Assembly (NCBI GenBank): GCA_963930645.1
Contig: OZ005652.1
Coordinates: 355,571,102-355,635,101 of the forward strand
Length of the DNA stretch: 64,000 nucleotides
From: Salticus scenicus
Taxonomy: Eukaryota > Arthropoda > Arachnida > Araneae > Salticidae
Direction of reading: 5' to 3'
Position numbers and translations under genes: made by a program. The notes under the pieces were generated by a model. It saw only the letters and a program-made list of their open reading frames with translations, ran no database searches and had not been told where the DNA came from. Of the stretch, positions 24,787 to 35,343 are shown piece after piece (position 1 is the first letter of the stretch; each line of letters starts with the position of its first letter).

Positions 24787-25426
24787 AGGTTGGTTATAAT
24801 TCCCCCTATAAACAGCAACCTACAGTGCAAAGGCGTTAATGGAATGCAACAAAATCTGGTATATAGACTATACACGAGATGCTCACACGGAATTCCGAAA
24901 AAATAAAAAATAAATAAAATAGTTCCAAAATGTTCACGAGAGTGCTCCTTTTACAAAAGAACATTAAATTTAACACAATAAAGGACTAAAACGTAATACA
25001 GAAACGATATTAACAATCCAAAAAAAGAATTATGAGTAATAATATGTAAAACCAGGAAGAAATATCAGTACTACGGAAAAAATGTGGAGATCCGCATGCT
25101 TGCGAAGAAGAGGAAGCTTTATGCAAAAATGCTTAGGGTATAAAACGTTTGCAGACGACAAACGTTTGCGATGACAAGGTGAACAGAAACTAGTCAATAA
25201 ACGTTAATATTGTTTCTGTATTCCATTTTTGTCGTTTATTTGGTTAAATTTAATGTTTTCCCGGAAAAGGCGCCCTCTAGTGGACATGTTGAAACTTTTT
25301 TTTTTTTTTCGAAATTTCGTAAGCACATCTCATGTATAGTCTATATATGAAATTTCGTTGCATTCCATTCACCCGTTTGGGTTGTAAGATGCTGTTTATA
25401 GGGGAATTATAAATATAACAACCCTG
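24787..25426. mobile_element. MITE with about 220-bp inverted repeats
   Basis: The left arm (24787 to about 25010) begins GGTTGGTTATAATTCCCC and contains TATAGACTATACACGAGATG. The right arm (about 25205 to 25426) carries the complement with CATCTCATGTATAGTCTATA and ends GGGGAATTATAAATATAACAACCCTG. TA-rich flanks fit a TA duplication. The 190-bp centre holds no frame. A Tc1/mariner-type origin is likely but unproven. Confidence 0.75.
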
Positions 25427-26226
25427 TATATATAATTCTGTTGAATTGTACGCAAACTCTACTAGCTTCACCTTAAATATTGGGATAACAACAATAAAAA
25501 TTACAATGCATTGCACGCATTTTTTCAGTTATTTTTAATATAAAAATTATAAGATAATAAATATTTCCCTTTACCAATCTTGATTATTTATTACGATATC
25601 AGTATCAAATATTAATGTATAGGCAATTTAATAATTCTTTGAAAAACAATTAATGGCAACAGTTATATGCAAATTGGAATCAGGAAAACCCAGTTCTAAA
25701 TTTCTATTAAAAAATGAATTTTATTATCTTTCAATTACTAATGTAATTGCAATTACATCATTTTTGTTTAATGAATTAGAGGCAAAAATATTTTAAAGAA
25801 AAAGTAATTTATGGTATGAGTCTGGCTATATAATAGCCAGATACATTTATTTTCAATCAAGTGAAGGCAAGAAATTTTTAAATATTTTATATAATAGTGC
25901 ATATCTTTTAATGATATTTTAAAAACCAACAGTATTGTTCACATTCGAATAAATTTCCTTTCTCCCATGACGGATGTGCCAGGTCTTCTGTGGTTTAATT
26001 AAATTAAGATTAAATAGCAAAAACGTAAAAGCTTTTAATTCTTATCACATACAATCTTTCAATTTTAACCCACCCTCGCAACCAACACTCTTCTCTTTCT
26101 TTTTCCTCTTTCTTGAAATTGCCTTCAAATAGTACAGTTATCATCTATATACAAACAATATCTTTCAAAGGTTAAAAAAATATAAAACAGTATAATTAAA
26201 AATTAAAGTATTATATTTTTTAATAG
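25427..26226. other. No gene; 3' flank of toxin gene
   Basis: AT-rich DNA downstream of the terminal exon of the minus-strand toxin gene. Nothing else is supported. Confidence 0.5.
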
Positions 26227-26232
26227 TTTATT
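26227..26232 (-). promoter_or_regulatory. Candidate polyadenylation signal of toxin gene
   Basis: AATAAA on the minus strand about 70 bases after the stop codon at 26301. Position and exact hexamer fit, but AT-rich DNA makes chance matches frequent. Confidence 0.5.
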
Positions 26233-26300
26233 TTAGTTTTACAAGATTTTTAGTGAGAATAACTGCATTAAAATTCTACTATTAAAGTAAATCACAATTT

Positions 26301-26532
26301 TTAACAAGGACTTCTTTCTTCTTCGCTTCTCAAATCCAGACCCCATTCGTTTTTATTTGGACAACTCAGCTTTTTGATGCAAGTATATTTATACCCCTTC
26401 TCGCAGGTGCATTTTCCAATTCCAAAATTCCGACATTGGCATCTGTGCCATTTACCATAACACTGGCAGTCATCCTTATTTCTATCACATAAAGCACCGT
26501 ACGGTAAGCTTGTAGGTCCACCTGTGCGTCCA
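26301..26532 (-). CDS. Omega-agatoxin-1-like venom peptide, terminal coding exon
   Basis: The exon encodes 76 residues and a TAA stop, preceded by a good splice acceptor (pyrimidine-rich run, CAG at 26535-26533). It has ten cysteines, with paired C-x-C groups (CQC, CQC, CTC) in the middle and one cysteine in a short C-terminal tail after an Arg/Glu-rich linker. Spacing and surrounding residues match the omega-agatoxin-1 precursor type, in which the tail is cut to leave a tiny second chain held by a disulfide. In that family the peptide blocks presynaptic voltage-gated calcium channels of insects. The exon starts in phase 2 (one base completes a codon), so signal and propeptide come from upstream exons. 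The reading frame is intact. Compared with the agelenid prototype a few residues in the mid-loop are missing. A more intact-looking alternative frame in the same exon has no cysteine pattern and is not the gene. Confidence 0.9.
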
Positions 26533-28174
26533 CTGAAATAAAAATCGACAAAATTTAATGTTACTTTGTTAACAAAATTTTAAGTTATAATAAGGTTTTT
26601 AAATTTTTCTCATATTTTTTGTAAAATAAGAATATAGGATAGGATCGATAAATCGGTGGAAAATTTAGTAAAAAAAAATTAATTTGGAAACTTTTTTTTT
26701 TTTTCTTTTTTTGTAAAATAAGGAGACATGGTGGGATGGATTAATCGATAAAATATTTAGTTGTTTTTTAAGTAATTCTCGAATTCTCAACAATTTTCTC
26801 AATATAAAAATGTCTACGGCAGGGGAGTTCATTAATGTATCACACCGAGATGATTTTATAAATTAAAAAAAAATATTACCCCAATAAATAAAAAAAGAAA
26901 AAAAAAAAAAGAAATGCTACCTCCAATTTACCCCGCGTGGGGTAATTTGAAAGTATGTCTATAAGCCATATTCAGATTCATGTTAAGAATGTGAGGCGAA
27001 GTAGTTCTCAAACATCAATTAAAACCTTTACATAAAACATACCTTCATTTAAAAAAAAAATTGAAAAACAAGATTAAAACAAATAAGGCTTCAAAAAATA
27101 AGGTTAAAAGTAAAATTGACTATTCTGACATTTTGTGTGTAAGTGTGTGTGTGTGCACGTCTCCTCATTAAAGACATAAAGTAAATAAGAATTGGATTAA
27201 GAAAAACAAATATATTTACAGAATTTTTAATAGAAGCATATAATGATTTTTGCCCTGAACGAACTAAGTAAATTCATTACTTTAAAATTAGGAAATGTAC
27301 TCATTATAAGCATATTTTAAAAATGCAATGGTAGGCATTTTAAACCTATATAAGCTTTAAAACAAATATCCCAGCTGTTCACGTTTGTTATACAATAATT
27401 ACTTTACTGAAGTCCTCTTCAATAAAACCTCTGTGCCTAGAACACTCTTGATTAACGTCCAAATTGAGCTAAGTGATCAAAGAAAATATCCTAAGCAAGT
27501 TGTTCATACCATTTCGAAGTAATTCTAATTAAAAAAAAATTGAAAATAAAAATAATATAAAGTCCCATCAATTTCTCCATATGAGCAATTTGGAGGTAAG
27601 ATTCTCAGCGCTCAACCCCTACGTACCCTGTAATATATATATAATTTTCATTATGGTTAAGTTATTTTATCAGCCAATTTCCTTTTATCTTTCTTTCTTT
27701 CTTTCTTTTTTTTTTTTATGCATGATTGAAACTAGTGTTGTATATTGCTGAAAAGCTATACAATATTCGAAATCTTGCATTAATTGTTGACAGTACTGCT
27801 AGTTTCCTGATGAGATCGGTGCTGGATTTCAGCATTTTTAACTCCATTTTTCCCTCATGCATTCCTTTTTATTTCAATAGTCATTTTTGTTAATTTCTTT
27901 CAATTCTTATCTTGTGTTGCATGAATTTACTGGACTAATGGATTAAGACAACTAACTCATAGTTTAGGTTTAAGTGATATACGTCATTTCTCTTCTGCGT
28001 AAGTACTTTAACATGTTTTTACTATTCAGTGAAATAATTAATAAATGGCACTTAAATGGTAATTGTGACAATAAATTAATACGTAATACATCTAATTATT
28101 AAATTCATTGTTGGTATTTTCATCTTTCTCTCATTTGCTGAGTATTGTAAAGGAATTAAATAATTTAATATATA

Positions 28175-28206
<32 letters not shown>

Positions 28207-28234
28207 GATAGATAATTATTGAATTTATTAAATT

Positions 28235-28309
<75 letters not shown>

Positions 28310-28310
28310 G

Positions 28311-28341
<31 letters not shown>

Positions 28342-28364
28342 GATAATTATTGAATTTATTAAAT

Positions 28365-28412
<48 letters not shown>

Positions 28413-29733
28413 CCAATTTTCATATTTTACCCCTGTTTTACCCCACCCTACCTTATTGAAGATTAAAAATTATACAATAATTCTCAATCGATTTAATGTA
28501 AATATTTTATTTTTTCTTCTTTCAGAACAACTTATTTTCTCGGATATATTAAATTTTATATAAATGAAATGCAATCTATTATCTTGTCATAAATATATTT
28601 AATGATTTATAGTAGAAATGAAGTAACTCTTACATTTGGAAAATTTCAACGTTTATGCAATTAATTTTACAACGAAAACTTTAATATTTTTTAAATAAAA
28701 ATAACTCCCTAAACTATGATTTTCTTTATTGGTCACGACTAAATAAGGAGCACTTTTGAAATACGCCTATAAATCAAAGGTATTCTTATATGCATGAAAT
28801 TAATATTATTATTTTGAATATGATATCGAAATCACATGAAAATTCTTTTATACATAAAAAAAAATCGCACTCAAAATATTTTTCCTAAATAAAACTTTTT
28901 TTTTTTTTTAATTGGTATCATTTTATGTCCATTTTTAGTGATTGAAAGAAGACGCATGTTTATAAGAACATTTCTTATTTTAAACACAATTTAAAAAAAA
29001 TATATTTTTTAATTTTTTCTAAATATTTTTTCCAAGATTGAATTTTATTATTGACACGTAAAGGAGTTTTATATGTTTAGACATTTCATTATCATAATAT
29101 ACAAGACTTTTTGTTACAAACGTTTTTTTTTTACCTAACAAGAAACGTTCACGGCACGGAAATTTCTGTTGTGCAGGAGTTTGCGCAGAATTGTAGTATA
29201 CTATCAATGTAACATTAAAACATTAAATCATGCAATTAAAACATTAAAGCAAAACAATATCATGGAAAATGTCTTTAGAGTTTCCATAAAAGCATTAGTG
29301 TAAGTCATTTCTACAGACTACCAACGCTCTACTGACACAGATTCAGTATGAAGAGTACAGGTTCGATTCTAACAAAAGTTAATTAAAAAAATATATGAAA
29401 CAATTTTTTTTAAATAATCGGAACAAAGATGAAATTTAATTTTAATATCATAGAATAATATATGTAAAAAAAAAAAAAACCTCTAACTCTCTCTTTATGT
29501 ATGTATATACAAGATGTTCGAAAAATCTTATTAAAAATTATAAGGTGTGATAGAATATATTTTAAATTTTGTCATACACAGCATTGTCATCATATCTGCC
29601 TTTTTTCCATTTGCAAAATAAGCCATCTTTCATCAATCACCAATAGAAATGACAATTATTGAAAAAAAAAAATACTTCAATTTGTTTGAAACTTTTAGAT
29701 TGTCTAACCATAAATCTATAATCTGGAATTAAA
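26533..29733. other. Presumed intron of toxin gene; simple repeats
   Basis: AT-rich, no frame of interest. At 28160-28410 lies a compound microsatellite in which (TA)n and (GATA)n alternate with two copies of ATTATTGAATTTATTAAATT (about 28215 and 28347). Short poly-A/T tracts occur at 26693-26711 and 27700-27718. A box-B-like GGTTCGATTCT at 29361-29371 is the only tRNA-like sign and is not enough for a call. Confidence 0.5.
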
Positions 29734-29930
29734 CAGTTAAAAGCTGCTGCCACAAGAATAGAAAAATTCAATGGAACAAAAATTTTAGAAAAAAATTCTA
29801 TCAATCAGAATAAATAGTTAAAAGCTGTTGCGACAAGTATACTGAAATCTCTTCCAAGGGAACATGTTTAACAAAATTTTATGATCTACAAAACAGTTAA
29901 AAGTCGTTACAACAAGTACATAAAAATTAT
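29734..29930. repeat. Tandem repeat, 80-bp unit, 2.5 copies
   Basis: CAGTTAAAAGCTGCTGCCACAAG recurs with changes at 29734, 29815 and 29894. It directly precedes the mariner-type element at 29987. Confidence 0.65.
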
Positions 29931-29986
29931 TTGCAACATAATTATATAATACAATATATATATAATAATATATATATATATATATA

Positions 29987-31280
29987 CACCGTGACCAATA
30001 AGTTCTCATACAACATTTGAAGCACGTTAAAAAGTTGTACATATGTGTTACTGTAGTCCCAATTATTTTGCAGGCAATTTAGTGCTAGGTATAAAGCTAT
30101 TACAAGTGTAAATGTTGTACTAATTACAATTTTCCTTTACCTAGGTAGAATGAAGAAATTATGATAAATAAATTCCTCAAAGGAGCGTAGCCGTTTGAAA
30201 TTTTCAGAGATTTGAAAGCCCTGGGGGTGAAGAGAGATTTCATTTGCAGAGCTATCAGAAGGTGTAATGAGACGTCATCTATCGATGACAAAAAAAGATC
30301 TGGCAGACCGAGGTCCGTTAGGACAAAAAAGGCTGTGAAAAGGGTCAGGGAAAAGATACGATGAAACGGACAAAAATCTGCTAGAAAACTAGCACAAGAG
30401 CTCAAAATATCGAGGGAATCAATGTTAAACATTCTGAAAATGGACCTTGGGTGCAAGGTTTATAGAAAACGTAAAATTCACGGAGTTTCGTATTCTGTTA
30501 AGGTGAAAAGAAAGCGAAGGGTGGAAGAAGTTCTTGGTTGGCACGCTGGGGATGAATTTGTCTTTTCAGACTAGAAACTATTCCTTCTACATGAAAGTCT
30601 GAAACCCCAAAATGACAGAGTATGGTCAATTTCTATTGATAACATCCCTGAGGGACAGCATTACGTTCCGCGTTTTCAAAATGCTTCGTCTCTGATGATT
30701 TAGGCCGCTATTTCCAAAAGCGGAAAACTCCAGTTAGTCTTCATTGATAAAGGGATAAAAATCAATGTCCAATATTATAAAACTGAGGTTTTGGAAAAAG
30801 TTTTACTACAAAATGTCCAGAGCATGTATGGGGTGGGATATTTCTGGTTCCAAGAAGATGATGTACCTTCTCATACCGCACGTTTGATTCAGGAGTGGTG
30901 CTTCAAAATTTAGCTGATTTTTTGCCAAAGAACGAATGGCCTCCCAACTCCCCCGATCTGAACCCTCTTGATTATTTTGTGTGGTCATATATTCTGTCCC
31001 AACTGAATAACTATAAAATTACCGATTTGAGCAAATTCAAAAATGTAATTCAAACGATATGACAGGAAATGTCAATGGAATCCGTGCGTGCCGCATGTGA
31101 TGGATTTGAAAAGAGACTTAAGCTCGTTAAGAAACTAAAAGACGGAATTATTCCAAAGCATTTATTGTAAAGATACTCAATGATGACTACTTTAATTTTA
31201 TGCAAAAAGTTTTTGTATGATTTATTTTGTGTTACTGTAATAAAAATTTTAAAGTGTATGAGAACTTATTGGTCACGGTG
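29987..31280 (+). mobile_element. Near-complete mariner-type element (probable DD37D)
   Basis: Perfect 25-bp terminal inverted repeats (CACCGTGACCAATAAGTTCT and 5 more bases) are flanked by TA at 29985-29986 and 31281-31282. Length 1294 bp, the usual size for an autonomous mariner. The transposase gene fills 30161..31170 on the plus strand but is broken. Both ends are intact, so it could still be moved in trans. Confidence 0.9.
30161..31170 (+). pseudogene. mariner-family transposase, five stops and one frameshift
   Basis: From ATG at 30161 to TAA at 31168-31170 the frame spans 336 codons minus one base, so a single 1-base deletion near 30912 explains the only frameshift. Order: N-terminal helix-turn-helix (IFRDLKALGVKRDFICRAI), GRPRS linker at about residue 48, second DNA-binding helix set (KLAQELKISRESM), first catalytic Asp in FVFSD near 30570, second in FQEDDVPSHTA near 30860, third in WPPNSPDLNPLDYF near 30975. 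About 37 residues separate the last two acidic residues, which points to the DD37D (maT-like) group. In-frame stops lie near 30186, 30362, 30571 (right after the first catalytic Asp), 30700 and 31060; several are TGG-to-stop or CGA-to-TGA type transitions. Dead copy, all catalytic Asp still visible. Confidence 0.85.
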
Positions 31281-31282
31281 TA

Positions 31283-31332
31283 TATATATATATACACCTA
31301 ATAATATATTGCAACCTATATTTTATAATATG

Positions 31333-31373
<41 letters not shown>

Positions 31374-31519
31374 TATGTATTTATTTATATGTTTATTGAA
31401 ACAATAAACTAATCAGGAAAATAAAAATTTATGTATGTTCTTTTATTACTTTTTTTTTCATGTTATTTATACATGTTATGAAAACCTTACATTAGTCTGT
31501 AATTTAAAATAACCACATA

Positions 31520-31553
<34 letters not shown>

Positions 31554-31915
31554 CATTTCTTTATAGTTTAGTATTAAATTATAAACATGCAACAGAATAA
31601 CTGAGTTTTTAATATTATACTCACTCTCTCTTTTCTTCCTCGTTTACATCATGCGCAGCTGAGGATATATCTGTAAATTTCGAATGATATGTACGATTAC
31701 ATAATGTTAAAAAAATTGCAACTTAAACATTTAGAAAAAAAAGCTGTTTATTTGGTTGTTTAATTCTACCAAAATTATAACAATTTTAATTATAAATAAT
31801 GTTTCAGCTAAAATTATTATATGCCCAAAAATATTCCTTTTATGTATTCTTGAATGTCTATTTTTTTTTAAACTGTTTATTCATGTAAGCTTTGCGTTTG
31901 CATGGTATACGCAAA
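31283..31915. repeat. (TA)n and poly-A tracts, no gene
   Basis: (TA)n near 31338-31366 and poly-A at 31527-31553. Otherwise AT-rich without supported features. Confidence 0.55.
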
Positions 31916-31918
31916 TTA

Positions 31919-32103
31919 CCGTAATTTCTGGTAGATACCCCGCAGGTTATATAATCCAGTTTTGCACCAGAAATTTCAATTGATAAATAAATTTATATTT
32001 CTACGAGCTCTTCCTTTGAAAAAATATAGATTTCTCTAATAAATAAAATTTCTGGTGGAGAAATGACACATCTTACCTGCGGCTTATCTACCAGAAATTA
32101 CGG
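31919..32103. mobile_element. 185-bp MITE with TA duplication
   Basis: Ends CCGTAATTTCTGGTAGATA and TATCTACCAGAAATTACGG are perfect complements, flanked by TA. Further inverted blocks follow (GCAGGT..., CCAGAAATTT). No coding capacity. Confidence 0.8.
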
Positions 32104-32155
32104 TAATTCTTTTTACACATAATCTTTACTTATCAACTCTTGTCTTAATTTATGG

Positions 32156-32192
<37 letters not shown>

Positions 32193-32699
32193 ATATGTCT
32201 AAATATATATAATAAGCTGAGAATTTTTTTAAATAGCAGTTTTCGGGAATTTTCACTAACTATATTTAATATGAAATATTTGAATTGTATTAAATATTTA
32301 TAATTAGGATTTAATGTAAAAAATGTTGCGGCTGCAACTCTTTATCTTCTGTAAAATTAATAGTCATGGGTGTTACCGAATCGGGGAAAATTGTGATGGC
32401 ATGTCTCTGGACCATTCCTATCCCTTATTTTGAATTTCCGACACTAGTTAATAGCCTATTAAGTAGATCTATTGCGGAGTTAAACAACCAAATGAAATAT
32501 AAAGCATTATGATTTAAGAAAAATAATAATATTTAAAAAAAAAATGAATAGTTTGCTTAGATTATAATAACAAGTTTAAACTACATTATTTTAATAATAG
32601 ACTATAATTATATTTAAATTATTAGAAAATTTCTAAAATTTAAACAATAAATTTTTATTATGTAATAAAATAATAATAAACAAGAAAGAAAAATCATGC
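32104..32699. other. No gene; AT-rich
   Basis: (TA)n at 32159-32186, otherwise nothing seen. Confidence 0.5.
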
Positions 32700-35185
32700 A
32701 GTACGCATTGATTAGTAACACTTTCCAACTGTACGCAATTGTACAGAATAACTTTTAATATTCTTTGCCTACTTTATCACACAACAGACAGAACGACTGA
32801 AACACATGCAGATAGACTAACTGATTTTAAAATTACTCTTAGGCATTTTGGGAAGTGTAAAAAAGGCTTAACGCAAAAGAAAACACAGCCGTTAAATTAT
32901 AATTACAGCTTTTAATCTCTCTGAATATTTTAGTGTAGCCCTGTAAATCTGAAAGTTAATCATATCATGTTCTATAAAAAACAATATTTTGGAATATTAA
33001 TAATGCATGTCAATGTTTCTATGATTTTTAGAGTAGAAATATTTTTAAATATAACTTTTAAAAAATTCTGTCCTAAAACGTAATACATTGTTTGTTTTTT
33101 TATTGTTGTTGTTGTTGTCCCTGTAAACAAACTAGTTGTACAGGACCTATTAATGGCATTTTAAGTAGAGAACATTTAATAAGGAACTTGAGTGTATAAT
33201 TATTTAAAAATTCTCAAAGTATTCACGGATGATAGGAGCCGGAGACAAACAGATAGAAAGGTAGACAATCGGACAGACAGATGCACAAATTGAAATCATA
33301 TTCCCACTAAAATTATAAGAAAGTTTTAAAACGCTCATGTAAACAAAAGTGCAATTCCAGCAAATTTTTATTTATAGCAGCTCTTAATGTAACTGATTAT
33401 TTTTGTGTGGCCCTATAAATCTAATGCTAACCATACTATATTACAGAGAAGGTACTCTTTTGTGCATACGAATAATATATTTCAATTGCGGAGAAAAAAA
33501 TTATCAAAATTTGGTTTATAAAAATAACAATCATGCAACACAATGCTTTGAAATAATTTCAAGTGCCCCTGTACACAAACCAGAAAGAAATGGGCTCTAT
33601 TTTACATAGGAAACATCCGATAGGGAATTGTATAATATATTAAAATTTCATTGAAGTTTCTATACATTAAAGGCATTAAAATATGGTTTATAGAAACTCC
33701 TCCCATAGAACACAATGCTTTCGAATATTTTTGGCTGTCCCTGTACACAAACCAGAAGAGGTATTCACTCCATTTTCAATAGGAAACATCCGATAGTCAA
33801 CTTGAATAAAATATATCGGTTAAAAGAAATTCCATAAATATTTAAGGGAATTAGCGCGCAGTAAAACAGACAGACGGACAGACACAGACAGACGGACAGA
33901 AGAACAGTCAGACAGATACAGAGATTGAAATTATATTCACACTAAAAAAATGATAGAAAGTTTCAAAAACGCATAAATTAAACGAAAGTACAATTCTAGC
34001 AATTTTTTATTAATAGCTCTTAATATAACTGAATATTTTTGTGTCAACCTGTAAATCTTATGATAACCATGCTATATTCTATGCAAAGCATTCTTTTGTG
34101 CATATAAATAACATATTTTAATTTCCTAAAACTTCGTGGAAAGTAAAGTTATTTTATAGAAATATCTCGCATGGAACGTAATGCTTTGGAATACTATTAA
34201 GTGTCCCTGTACATTAATCAGTAGTGGTATTTGCTCCATTTTATACAGGAAATATCCAATAGGGAATCTGAATAACATATTGAATTTAATTGAGATATGT
34301 CTACAGTAAAAGTAAGAAAATATGGTTTATCGAAATACCTCTCATAGAACATAATGTTTTGAAATACTTTCGGGTGTACCTGTACACAAACCAGTAGAGG
34401 TACAAACTCCATTTTCAGTAGGGAACATCCGATCGTAAACTTCAATAACATATATCAGTTTCAAGAAATTCCATAAATATTTACGGGAGTTAGAGCTCGG
34501 ACAGACAGACAGACGGACAGGCAGATACAGAAAACTGAAATCACATTTACACTTAAAAAATGTTAGAAAGTGTTAAAAATGCTTAACGAAAACGAAAGTA
34601 CAATTCTAGCAATTGTTTATTAATAGCTCTTAATGTAACTGGATGTTTTTGTGCCACCCTGTAAATCTAATGCTAATCATGCTATATTCTGTGCAAAGCA
34701 TTCTTTTGTGCATATAAATAACATATTTCAATTTCCAAAAACTTCGTGGAAAGTAAAGTTATTAAAATTTTATTTATAGAAATATCTCTCATAGAACGCA
34801 ATGCTTTGGAATAATTTTGAGTATCCCTGTACATAAACCGATGGTGGTAATTCCTCCATTTTATACAGGAAACATCCAATAGTGAACTTGAATAACATAT
34901 TTCAATTTCATTCAGATATGCCTACAGTAAAGGTATGAAAATATGGTTTATAGAAATACCTCTCATAGAACACAATGCTTTGAAATACTTTCGAGTGTCA
35001 CTGTACACAAACCAGTAGAGGTATAAACTCCATTTTCAATAGGGACCGTCCGATAGGGAACTTGAATAACATATATCAGTTTCAAGAAATTCCATAAATA
35101 TTTACGGGAGTTAGAGTGCGGACAGACAGACAGACAGACAGATGGACAGACAGACAGACAGATGGACAGACAGACAGACAGACAG

Positions 35186-35216
<31 letters not shown>

Positions 35217-35220
35217 AACC
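32700..35220. repeat. Higher-order tandem array capped by (GACA)n tracts
   Basis: A unit of about 450-640 bp recurs four to five times. Each starts near a TTTATTAATAGCTCTTAATG-like block (about 32900, 33375, 34012, 34615) followed by TTTTTGTG...CCTGTAAATCTAATGCTAA. Inside it has one or two copies of CCTGTACACAAACCAGTAGA and TAGGAAACATCCGATAG, and it ends in a GACAGACAGACGGACAGAC tract (about 32785, 33270, 33866, 34498, 35120-35217). The last tract is longest. Later units are more alike than the first, so the array seems to have grown rightward. Open frames here are repeat translations. Confidence 0.85.
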
Positions 35221-35343
35221 GAAGTCATAAACACTTTTCAACCTTGTTGGAAAGTGTTAAAAATGATTCAGCATTGAACATTAATTGAATCATACAAAAA
35301 GTTTGAAAAACTAATTCAATTTCATTTCATTGTACTTCACTTG

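Noticed and set aside
26366..26551. 61-codon frame overlapping the toxin exon
   Set aside because: It crosses the splice acceptor, lacks the cysteine pattern and is out of frame with the toxin exon.
29318..29375. tRNA-like words (box-B-like GGTTCGATTCT)
   Set aside because: No acceptor or D-arm pairing could be found; at most an old SINE scrap.
30124..30456. 110-codon minus frame
   Set aside because: It is the antisense shadow of the mariner-type transposase.
34963..35241. Ser/Cys/Val/Leu repeat protein on the minus strand
   Set aside because: Direct translation of (GACA)n; no start context and no domain.
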